Shown here: piece after piece, positions 50,577 to 58,440 of the stretch
How the letters are laid out: the number at the start of each line of letters is the position of its first letter
Numbering within the stretch: the first letter of the stretch is position 1
Assembly (NCBI RefSeq): GCF_040207125.1
Contig: NZ_CP157940.1
Location: 2,232,001-2,296,000 of the forward strand
Source: Lacrimispora sp. BS-2
GTDB lineage: Bacteria; Bacillota; Clostridia; Lachnospirales; Lachnospiraceae
DNA: 64,000 nucleotides
Direction: 5' to 3'
Notes under the pieces: model-generated
Told to the model about the DNA's origin: nothing
The model's database searches: none
Seen by the model: only the letters and a program-made list of their open reading frames with translations
Made by a program: the position numbers and the translations under genes

Positions 50577-50676
50577 ATCTTCGCTCTCTTGCGCTCCTAT
50601 ATCATGAACCTACGGTTCATGATCAACATTCGCCGTTCGCGCCGATGAGCAAGCTCATCTTCGCTCTCTTGCGCTC
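50577..50676 (-). repeat. 20-bp direct repeat and perfect hairpins in the aminotransferase leader
   Basis: ATCTTCGCTCTCTTGCGCTC occurs at 50577-50596 and 50657-50676, exactly 80 bases apart, each followed by TATATCA or a close form. Between them lie a perfect 10-bp hairpin with loop TAC (50601-50623) and a second 7-bp hairpin GATGAGC-AA-GCTCATC (50644-50659). The distal copy runs into the -10 region. Confidence 0.85.
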
Positions 50677-50705
50677 ATTATATCACAGGTACCGGAAGCG
50701 GTCTA
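50677..50705 (-). promoter_or_regulatory. Promoter of the aminotransferase/hisC operon
   Basis: Extended -10 TG-A-TATAAT (TATAAT at 50677-50682) and TAGACC (50700-50705) on the minus strand, spacer 17. Transcription would start in the distal direct repeat, giving a leader of about 120 bases. Confidence 0.6.
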
Positions 50706-50713
50706 TTCCTATT

Positions 50714-53677
50714 TCACGCTTCCCTGTCTGCAAGCTTCCTGGACTGTATAAGAGCTGATCTTGCCTTATCACAGCAATCTCCAAAATCCTTATCCTGTGC
50801 CTCTATGATAGCAAACGCAGAATTGATCGAGAACAAATGCTCTGTTTCATTTCCCGAAAGTTCCTGGGTCAAGGCTTTCTCCACCCGCTTAAGCTTATGT
50901 TCCATATCACTGTTCCGGATATTTTTGCACAGTACCATTGCTTCATATACGCCATTTAAGCAGATGATATCATCTTCCCGGAAAAAGCGTTTCAGGCATT
51001 CCACATAAGGGGCAAAAAGGGGCTTTACCGCTTTCCCCCCTCCGCAGCCTTCTCCCGGTCCCAAAATCTCAAATAAAACCAGGGCCGAAGGCTGAAAGCG
51101 GCGGCGCATCACATAGGTCTCCATCATGGAAACAGCAGCATGACGGTCAGGAAGCTTCTCAAAGGAAATATCCCTTCCGGAAAGCTTTAGCATATCTCCC
51201 AGAATTTTCTGGGAGTCCTCCAGCTTCTGACGCTGCTCCATCTGTTCCGTGGCATCTCTCACCGCTCCATAGTACAGACGGTGTTCATCCTGTTCTCTTA
51301 AAAAGAATACGCGCAAATGTACCCACATCAGTTTCCCGCTTAGGCGGTACTGCCGGAAAATGCCTTCGCCTCCCCGGATTGGATTGTTGTATGCCTTTTC
51401 AAAAATGCTCAAAACCCAGTCCCTGTCATCTTTATAAACTCTGTTTAACAAAAACCATCTGTGTTCTTCCATGTCAATGGGATTATCCCCTGTAATGTGG
51501 TAATATTCCTGATTCACCCGAAGAACCTCGCACCGGTCCTCATACACTTCATACAGGGCGATCGCCCCCAGCATATTATTTAGCATCGCCTCGCTGGTGA
51601 TGTTTTCATTAAACAGGTCCTCCAGTTTCAGCTGCCCTAACTGGCGGGCCTGGATTCCCCCGTAATCCACCTGATCCTCCTGCATTAAGAGCTGCTCCGC
51701 CTCTTTCACAGGAAGGGGCTTATAATAATAGTATCCCTGTCCGTAAATACAGCCGATATTTCTTAAAAAGTCCACCTGATCCTTTCTTTCAACCCCTTCG
51801 GCGATGATCTTCATCTGCATGACCCTTGCCATTCTCACAATGGTCTCTAAAATCCCCATTCCCCGGCTCTGGCTGTTTTCATTCATATCCAGGAATTTGG
51901 TGTCGATCTTAATGACATCAACATTGACATCTTTTAGCATGTTAAGAGAAGAATAGCCGCTTCCAAAGTCATCCATAAACACCGGAAAGCCCGCCCTGCG
52001 AAGATCCTCAAGAACCCTTTGCATCTTATCATCATCCTCTGCATAGGCGCTTTCCGTAATCTCGATCTCCAGGTATCTTGGATCAATCTCGTACCTGCTT
52101 ACCAGTTCCTTGAATTTTTCCACAACATCAATGGCATAGATGTCCATGCGGGACATATTGATGGAAATGGGGATCAGTCTTTTCCCGGCCTTTGCCCAGC
52201 TGTTTAACTGCCTGCAGACCATCTCCCAGATATAAATGTCCAGATAGGTGATAAACCCGTTCTGCTCTAAAAGCGGTATGAACTCTGCAGGTGAGATAAG
52301 CCCCCGGAGCGGATGCCGCCATCTGACCAGGGATTCCAGGCCGATGATCTTACCTGTAAGCATGTTGCACTGGGGCTGGACATAAAAAATAAATTCTCTC
52401 TTTTCCAGGGCGCTCTGAATTTCTGAGAGAAGGATCTGGTCCTTTTCCATTTTCTGTTTCATGCCAGGATCGTACCAGCCTATTCTCTTGGCATAATTTC
52501 CCTTTACGGAGTTTAAGGCGATTGCCGCCCTGTCATACATCATGCTGACCGAAAGCCTCCGGTCCTCAATCCGGTAGACGCCAAAAGCCGGAAGAAATCC
52601 TGCATTACCGCCGTACTGTCTGGCATAATGATTAATCTCACCTTCCAGGTTTTTTAGTATGGAAATGTCTTCCGGAAGGATAATGATAAAGTCATCTCCG
52701 CCCATATACCCTGCCAGGGAACCATACAGCAGCTCCAGGGATTTTAAATATTTTCCGATCTTAATCAGGAATCGGTCTCCTTCCTCTTCCCCATACCATT
52801 CATTAAACAGCTTAAAATGCTCAATATCAATGGCCACCATAAAATACCTTGCATCGGATTGTTTTTTCAAAAGCTGGTCCGCCTTCTCAAAGAAAGGGCC
52901 GTAACGGAAAAGCCCTGTCAGGGAATCCGTTTCTTCCCGCTTCTCCTGAAGCTTTTTCTGTGCTTCCACTTCCTGCTTCTTTCTGCTGTCAATATCCTGG
53001 ACATAACTCATGATGATTGGGTCCGCACAATCCCCGCACCGGAACAAAACGGCAATCATACTGATCCAGCAGTAGTTCCCGCCCACCAGCTGCCTGCGGA
53101 ATTCGCCCTTAATGATCCTTCCGCCTGCATGAAGGCGGTCTAACAGGGTGGACCTGTCCCAGAATGCCAAAAATTCCTCCCTGTCTTCCGGGTGAATTAT
53201 AAAATTCGCCGCCTCCTGAAACATAGAGTCTAACTGTCCTTCCAGCTTTGGAATCCTGAATTTATCTTTTTGATGAAACAGGATCCTATAAGCGTTCGCG
53301 GCAATGTTCAATTCAAAAAGCTCATCATAAACGGTGTTGTCCGTCAGATGATAAAAAAGATTCTTATTCTTCTCATCCACCGGCTTGAACATGATGAGCT
53401 TACAGCCTTTGTGTCCGGGCCAGTCAATTATACCAGAGGATACATCCATCCAAAGCTCTGAGGCAGAATTATAGAATATCACATGCCCGGACTTTTCCCC
53501 TGTACCCGGACAGTCTTTACAGGGTCCCATTCCTTTCCCAACCCCCTGATAACAGTACATTCCCTCTCTTAAATCCGGATAATATGACTTAGCCGCTTCA
53601 TTAAGATAAATGATCCTGTAATCCTGGTCAACTATGTAAATACCGGCATCACCAGTTTCAGCCGACGTAAGATTCAT
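50714..53677 (-). CDS. Cyclic-di-GMP signalling protein: PAS, degenerate GGDEF, EAL, PAS and C-terminal GGDEF-like domain
   Basis: About 987 residues. An N-terminal PAS-like domain carries CYQGVGKGMGPCKDCP (about residues 42-57). A PAS-like region then leads to a GGDEF domain with signature YMGGDDFIII (about 324-333), altered from GGDEF. The EAL domain (about 410-660) has ESLVRW, ITESAY, DDFGSGYSSL, KID and QGY motifs, so phosphodiesterase activity is likely. A second PAS region (about 720-850) precedes a GGDEF-like C terminus in which the signature is replaced by LNGVYEAM. The start at 53677 has GGAGAGG upstream; GTG/ATG codons up to 53701 lack a site. Confidence 0.85.
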   Translation of the reverse strand: MNLTSAETGDAGIYIVDQDYRIIYLNEAAKSYYPDLREGMYCYQGVGKGMGPCKDCPGTGEKSGHVIFYNSASELWMDVSSGIIDWPGHKGCKLIMFKPVDEKNKNLFYHLTDNTVYDELFELNIAANAYRILFHQKDKFRIPKLEGQLDSMFQEAANFIIHPEDREEFLAFWDRSTLLDRLHAGGRIIKGEFRRQLVGGNYCWISMIAVLFRCGDCADPIIMSYVQDIDSRKKQEVEAQKKLQEKREETDSLTGLFRYGPFFEKADQLLKKQSDARYFMVAIDIEHFKLFNEWYGEEEGDRFLIKIGKYLKSLELLYGSLAGYMGGDDFIIILPEDISILKNLEGEINHYARQYGGNAGFLPAFGVYRIEDRRLSVSMMYDRAAIALNSVKGNYAKRIGWYDPGMKQKMEKDQILLSEIQSALEKREFIFYVQPQCNMLTGKIIGLESLVRWRHPLRGLISPAEFIPLLEQNGFITYLDIYIWEMVCRQLNSWAKAGKRLIPISINMSRMDIYAIDVVEKFKELVSRYEIDPRYLEIEITESAYAEDDDKMQRVLEDLRRAGFPVFMDDFGSGYSSLNMLKDVNVDVIKIDTKFLDMNENSQSRGMGILETIVRMARVMQMKIIAEGVERKDQVDFLRNIGCIYGQGYYYYKPLPVKEAEQLLMQEDQVDYGGIQARQLGQLKLEDLFNENITSEAMLNNMLGAIALYEVYEDRCEVLRVNQEYYHITGDNPIDMEEHRWFLLNRVYKDDRDWVLSIFEKAYNNPIRGGEGIFRQYRLSGKLMWVHLRVFFLREQDEHRLYYGAVRDATEQMEQRQKLEDSQKILGDMLKLSGRDISFEKLPDRHAAVSMMETYVMRRRFQPSALVLFEILGPGEGCGGGKAVKPLFAPYVECLKRFFREDDIICLNGVYEAMVLCKNIRNSDMEHKLKRVEKALTQELSGNETEHLFSINSAFAIIEAQDKDFGDCCDKARSALIQSRKLADREA

Positions 53678-53732
53678 AAGCCCCCGCCTCTCCTGCATCA
53701 CATTATCTGCGCACCATATAAATTATTGTAAT

Positions 53733-53762
53733 ATTATAGTATGAAAACGCTGTTTCCGTCAA
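53733..53762 (-). promoter_or_regulatory. Sigma-A promoter of the GGDEF/EAL gene
   Basis: TTGACG (53757-53762) and TATAAT (53733-53738) on the minus strand with an 18-base spacer. Confidence 0.72.
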
Positions 53763-53797
53763 CAGGTTCAGACCCACATTATGAAAACAGGAAAATG

Positions 53798-53876
53798 CAA
53801 AAGGCACAACAACCTTCCGCTTATCTCAGACAAAGCGGTTCCCACCTGCTTTGAAATAACGGTTGATTGCCGTGCC
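53798..53876 (-). terminator. Large hairpin downstream of the DapF paralogue, probable terminator
   Basis: On the minus strand GGCAC, CAA and CAACC pair with GGTTG, TTG and GTGCC (small bulges), closing an inner hairpin CAAAGC/GCTTTG. TTTTGCATTTT follows. The size is unusual for a simple terminator, so a structured RNA element is possible. Confidence 0.55.
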
Positions 53877-53901
53877 CATTTTGCCAGTCTGTTATATTTT
53901 A

Positions 53902-54762
53902 TTACTGGAGTGCGCGCAGCTGCTCCGTCATCTCATGAGAAAGGGTGAATCTCCCTACGTAACCGACTTCCCCTGTCATCAGTACGCTGCCATCCTTTTC
54001 AATTTCCACCTCAAGCACGCCTCCCGGCATGTGTACATACATCTTAGGGTCCGTAAGCCCCATACGGTACGCCGCACCTGCGGCCGCACAGCCGCTGGTT
54101 CCCGAAGCCAGGGTATATCCGGCTCCCCGTTCGTAAATCTCAATTTCAATATTGGTCCTGTCCACAACCTTCAAAAGCTCCGTATTTATCTTTTCCGGGA
54201 AATAATCGGCTGTTTCCGAATGCTTTCCGATCCGGCAGGCCAGTTCCTTTGATATATCGTTCAGCCAGATGACGCAGTGAGGATTGCCTATGGAAACACA
54301 GGTAACCCGGTAAGGGATGCTTCCAAACATCATGGTTTCATTCAGCACCTCTCTCCTTGGCCCTGTTACAGGGATCTCGTCACTGTAAAAGCTTAATTTT
54401 CCCATGGATACCTTTATTTTGGTTCCGGTCTCGTTTAAGTACTGGATCGTCTGCTGCCCGCTTAATGTATTGACAATAAAGCGGTTTTTCTGCACATATC
54501 CGGCATCCTTTAAGTATTTCCCAAAGATCCGCACGCCGTTGCCGCTTAACTCCGCTTCGCTTCCGTCGGGATTTAAAATCTTAAGCTCCAGCTTATCCTG
54601 CCCAAAAACAGGCCCTACTAAAAGCCCGTCAGACCCTACTCCGAAATTCCGGTTGCAGATCAGGCGGACACTTTCCTCTGTCAGCTCCAATTCATTTTTA
54701 TTAGGGTCAAAAATCAGATAATCGTTGCCCAGCCCATGATATTTTTCCAACGTGATATTCAT
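53902..54762 (-). CDS. DapF-fold protein lacking both catalytic cysteines
   Basis: The 286-residue protein aligns through its length with diaminopimelate epimerase: HGLGNDYLIFD, GSDGLLVG, NPDGSEAELSGNG, SIGNPHCVIW, ERGAGYTLASGTSG. However, the two active-site cysteines are replaced: Ile79 in NGVRIFG (normally NGIRC) and Ser220 in LASGTSG (normally ACGTG). A two-base epimerase mechanism therefore seems impossible. A true dapF lies at 36320. It may bind a related ligand or perform another reaction of the DapF/PhzF fold. It is divergent from an AraC regulator. Confidence 0.85.
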   Translation of the reverse strand: MNITLEKYHGLGNDYLIFDPNKNELELTEESVRLICNRNFGVGSDGLLVGPVFGQDKLELKILNPDGSEAELSGNGVRIFGKYLKDAGYVQKNRFIVNTLSGQQTIQYLNETGTKIKVSMGKLSFYSDEIPVTGPRREVLNETMMFGSIPYRVTCVSIGNPHCVIWLNDISKELACRIGKHSETADYFPEKINTELLKVVDRTNIEIEIYERGAGYTLASGTSGCAAAGAAYRMGLTDPKMYVHMPGGVLEVEIEKDGSVLMTGEVGYVGRFTLSHEMTEQLRALQ

Positions 54763-55024
54763 GATAAAACTCCTTTCCCGTGCCTTTTAATATCCTCATA
54801 TAATTCATAATATGAAATTCCGACAGAATAAGACTTCTCTTTCCGGGCTGAAACCGCCCGCTAATACTACTATTTTCATTCCTGTCTTCCTTCTATCCAT
54901 ACGTATTTGTTTTATAGATTTAATTATATACAGCACTATTTATCATTTCCATCAATATAATGCTTTTTTTATTGCAAATTATGTTATATTATAAAAAGCA
55001 GCGCAATAGAAGGGATAAGATTAA

Positions 55025-55876
55025 ATGGATAACTACGAAAAGCGGGGATATTTAAACAGTGATTTCCGGCTGTTTCATCTGACCGATACAAAAAAACAGG
55101 ATTTTGAATACCATTATCATGATTTCGATAAAATCATCATTTTCATCCGGGGATCCGTTACCTACCGGATCGAAGGCTGTGCTTATAAACTGAATCCCTA
55201 TGATATCATACTGGTACGCCATAACGATATTCACAAGCCTGACATTGACCCGTCAGTGCCTTATGAAAGGATCATCGTCTATCTTTCCCCAGGATTTTTA
55301 CTGGCTTACCGGTCCGACAGCTATGACTTGAGCACCTGTTTCCAAAAATCAAAAGAGCTGCATTCCCACGTCCTGAGGATTCATTCCATGGAAAAAAGCG
55401 GCCTGTACCGCACATTATCGAACCTGGAGTATGCCTGCACCCATGACGGCTACGCCAGGGATCTGTACTGTCAGGTGGTATTTCTGGAATTCATGATCCA
55501 GTTGAACAGGGCTTCTTTAGCTAACCGGGTACAGTATCTTCCTCCTTCCACCGGTGACCGGCGCATTTTAGGAATTATGGACTATATAAACAGTCATTTG
55601 ATGGAAGATATAACCGTGGACGCCATTGCAGAGGCATGTTATATCAGCCGTTACCACCTGATGCACTTATTTAAAGGGGAAACCGGCTATACTTTGTTTG
55701 ACTATATTACGGAAAAACGCCTTCTTTTGGCAAGGGACCTTTTAAAAACCGGAATGCCGGTTACGGAAGCCTGTTTTAACAGCGGCTTTAAAAACTACTC
55801 AACGTTTTTCAGGGCCTATAAAAAACACTTTCACCTTTCCCCTTCAGAAGCCGTAAAAGAGCATGGAAATATATAA
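55025..55876 (+). CDS. AraC-family transcriptional regulator
   Basis: The 283-residue protein has an N-terminal cupin (about residues 20-150; YHYHDFDKIIIFIRG, KLNPYDIILVRHNDIH) and a C-terminal double helix-turn-helix (about 180-280; DITVDAIAEACYISRYHLMHLFK, then VTEACFNSGFKNYSTFFRAYKKHF). The His-rich cupin could bind a sugar or metal. It is divergent from the DapF paralogue, separated by 262 bases of AT-rich sequence, in which I find no clear promoter pair. Confidence 0.9.
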   Translation: MDNYEKRGYLNSDFRLFHLTDTKKQDFEYHYHDFDKIIIFIRGSVTYRIEGCAYKLNPYDIILVRHNDIHKPDIDPSVPYERIIVYLSPGFLLAYRSDSYDLSTCFQKSKELHSHVLRIHSMEKSGLYRTLSNLEYACTHDGYARDLYCQVVFLEFMIQLNRASLANRVQYLPPSTGDRRILGIMDYINSHLMEDITVDAIAEACYISRYHLMHLFKGETGYTLFDYITEKRLLLARDLLKTGMPVTEACFNSGFKNYSTFFRAYKKHFHLSPSEAVKEHGNI

Positions 55877-55980
55877 GTTTTTCTTAAGCTTCTCTGCCTT
55901 TGTTGAAATGGTCCAGGCACCATGCTATTCTAAGAATATCACTTGATTCATAGAAATATGATGATAAAAGGAGGGGTTCA

Positions 55981-56958
55981 ATGAGAAAAAGAAAATGGGG
56001 ATTCGTCCCGTCTCTTCTGGTAATTCTCTGCTTAAGCGCATGCTCCAATAAATCCGCAGCAGTGGATCAGAACACTGTATCAGATTATGGGCCTGCTATG
56101 ACTGCAGAGACAAATGTCCCGGTCAGCCCAGACAGCCAATATGAAAAGGGGGAAGAAGAAAAAGCTGTTACATCACTGGCAGGGGAAAACGGAAGTGGCC
56201 AGGTGCTTCCAGCCGGACGAAAACTCATACGGAACATATCCATGAACGTGGAAACAGATGGGTTTGAAACACTGCTTCATAACCTGCAGACCAGGATCAC
56301 CCAGCTTGGCGGATATGTGGAACAATCCGATATGTCAGGCAGCCGCCTGGACAGCCTTGGAAAACCGGTGCCAAGGTATGCCAATATGACCATCCGGATT
56401 CCCGTGAACCAGATCGACAGCTTTATAAGCACAGTGGAAACCAATGGTAATATCACCGATAAATCGGAATTCACCCAGGATGTTACGCTGCAGTACAGCG
56501 ATCTGGAAAGCAGAAAAAAGTCCCTGGAGGTGGAGCAGGAAAAGCTGTGGGAATTCCTCCAAAAAGCGGAGTCAATTGATACGGTCATCACCCTCCAGCA
56601 GCGGCTTTCCGAGATACGCTACCAGTTGGAATCCATGGAATCCCAGCTTAAGCTATACGACAATCAGGTGGATTACGGCACGGTTTCCCTAAGCATCAGG
56701 GAAGTCACCACCTTTACTCCCACTGCCCCGGAATCAGCCGGTACCCGCATAAGAAATGGATTCGCAGACAATCTTAAGATTTTTAAGTCCGGCTTGTTAA
56801 ACCTTACGATCATCGCCATTACAACCAGTCCATTCTGGATCCCAATTGCCGCAGCCGCCTCTGCCATTTTCTATTACCGGCGGCGCAAAAAGAAAAGGCG
56901 CCTTGCCATCTCCCCTCCCACAGAGGACAATGAGCCTTCCGGCACACCAGGGGCCTGA
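55981..56958 (+). CDS. DUF4349 lipoprotein with a C-terminal membrane helix
   Basis: The 325-residue protein has a lipoprotein signal (VILCLSACSNKS, lipidated Cys at about residue 21), a linker, a DUF4349 domain (about 80-245; RNISMNVETDGFETLLHNLQTRITQLGGYVEQSDMSG-type start) with a coiled coil (about 175-225), and a C-terminal transmembrane segment (about 275-298) followed by a basic tail. It would span the extracytoplasmic side with anchors at both ends. Function is unknown. AAGGAGGGG precedes the start. Confidence 0.85.
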   Translation: MRKRKWGFVPSLLVILCLSACSNKSAAVDQNTVSDYGPAMTAETNVPVSPDSQYEKGEEEKAVTSLAGENGSGQVLPAGRKLIRNISMNVETDGFETLLHNLQTRITQLGGYVEQSDMSGSRLDSLGKPVPRYANMTIRIPVNQIDSFISTVETNGNITDKSEFTQDVTLQYSDLESRKKSLEVEQEKLWEFLQKAESIDTVITLQQRLSEIRYQLESMESQLKLYDNQVDYGTVSLSIREVTTFTPTAPESAGTRIRNGFADNLKIFKSGLLNLTIIAITTSPFWIPIAAAASAIFYYRRRKKKRRLAISPPTEDNEPSGTPGA

Positions 56959-56977
56959 TTTCAATTCATACATAACA

Positions 56978-57044
56978 AAAAAGCTCGCGGAAAAATATGA
57001 CGTGCTGCCGTCAGGCAGGACACCAGTTTCTCCAGGAGCTTTTT
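56978..57044. terminator. Bidirectional terminator between the DUF4349 gene and the polymerase gene
   Basis: AAAAAGCTC pairs with GAGCTTTTT around an inner hairpin CTGCC-GTCA-GGCAG and partial pairing of TCCTG/CAGGA-type segments, between convergent genes. Confidence 0.7.
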
Positions 57045-57050
57045 ATATCG

Positions 57051-58343
57051 TCATCCATGTCTTCCATTATTGTTCCACGAACAGAAAGCAAACAAAACTC
57101 CCGTCATTCCAAAGTAAAACCAGGTGGAAGGATTACTGAACCAGGTCGTGAAAAAAGACAGTATCATATACATGGCAAACTGGGCATAGAACAGATAGCC
57201 AATGGGATTACGGATACGTTTTACCATCCGCATCAGGAAAAACCCAACTCCACCCAGAATACATCCAAATAACAGGACGCCCACAATCCCAAAATCATAA
57301 AAAGAATCATAAAACAGGGTGACCGTGGTCAATTCCTCTTTTGTCACATAGATGGGGAAATCCACAAGAGCCGGGACAAGGAATTTAAGCCCTGTAAGCG
57401 CCCATAAGGGAAAGAGCATCCGAAGACCAAACGTATGGGACGGAAGCCACTCCACCAGGCAGTTAAAATTGTCATAATTGTTTGCAATGTACATATAAGG
57501 CTGAGTGATGAATATAGGCATCTGGCTGTTTTTCATCTGAAAAATGCCGTTTAAATAGGAGACATCATGGCCTCTTGCAATGGTGAGGATCACATAAATG
57601 GGAATCATACCAATCATCAGGCCTACCCCATATGTAATCTTCAGCCTGTGCTCCATGGCAATATAGGTGAGAACCGCCAAACCAACAGACAGGATCAGTT
57701 GGAAACGGGACACGCATAAAATCGGAATCACGCATGCAATGACGTCCATGAGCACGGCCAGAATAAGCCTTAACCCGTTTCTCCCCTGTTCTATGCAAAA
57801 ATAAAGGACCGACAACGCAGGCACCAATACACAGGATACGGTAAAATAGTGAATTCCTGTTATGTGAAACGCAGAGTAAGCATGAGGCACTCCTTTCACA
57901 AAGAAGGGGATGAACCCCAGCACCACCGCCTCAACGATAAAACCGGCAAGGGATACGAAGGTGACAAAAACCATGGACAGAAAAAGAGGTCTCTCATAGC
58001 CTTTAAAACTGAACCAGCTGGAACGCTGTCCTCCTGATTCCCCCTGCAGCTTTGCGAAAAATTCAAAGGTGACCCAAAATCCCAGGAATGCTACCAGAAA
58101 ACAGAGCCACGTAATAATATTCCAGTCAAATGAAAGCTCTGAGAGCTTTAAACAGGCAATGCCTTCCCCTCCTACCCAGAACAGGGAAAACAACCCCCTT
58201 AAATGAATGATATTCTCGGTCCGGCTGTAATCCCGCCAGTACAGGAAAAGAGCTGCCAGTATTAAAATAATACCGGACAGCCAGTAAAAGCCTGCTCTTG
58301 CAAATAAATAAGACGCTCCATAGCTGATCAGATAAACACTCAT
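57051..58343 (-). CDS. O-antigen/oligosaccharide repeat-unit polymerase-like membrane protein (Wzy family)
   Basis: The 430-residue protein has about 11-12 hydrophobic segments and a large loop near residues 260-330 holding TIARGHDVSYLNGIFQMKN. This layout and the ARG motif fit Wzy-type polymerases that assemble surface polysaccharides. No glycosyltransferases lie next to it, so it is an isolated copy. A family other than Wzy, such as an O-antigen ligase, cannot be excluded. AGGGGAT precedes the start. Confidence 0.72.
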   Translation of the reverse strand: MSVYLISYGASYLFARAGFYWLSGIILILAALFLYWRDYSRTENIIHLRGLFSLFWVGGEGIACLKLSELSFDWNIITWLCFLVAFLGFWVTFEFFAKLQGESGGQRSSWFSFKGYERPLFLSMVFVTFVSLAGFIVEAVVLGFIPFFVKGVPHAYSAFHITGIHYFTVSCVLVPALSVLYFCIEQGRNGLRLILAVLMDVIACVIPILCVSRFQLILSVGLAVLTYIAMEHRLKITYGVGLMIGMIPIYVILTIARGHDVSYLNGIFQMKNSQMPIFITQPYMYIANNYDNFNCLVEWLPSHTFGLRMLFPLWALTGLKFLVPALVDFPIYVTKEELTTVTLFYDSFYDFGIVGVLLFGCILGGVGFFLMRMVKRIRNPIGYLFYAQFAMYMILSFFTTWFSNPSTWFYFGMTGVLFAFCSWNNNGRHG

Positions 58344-58390
58344 CGTAAAATATCCCCTTTGGCAAATAATCGAAACGCCGCCTTATATGG

Positions 58391-58421
58391 AAAAAGCAGC
58401 CGCCGCCCTGGCGACAGCCGC
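58391..58421 (-). terminator. Terminator of ptsHI
   Basis: On the minus strand a 12-bp GC-rich stem with three G-U pairs (GCGGCTGTCGCC with GGCGGCGGCTGC) and a 2-base loop is followed by TTTTTCC. Confidence 0.82.
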
Positions 58422-58440
58422 ACTTCCCTTTTTAAGTTCA

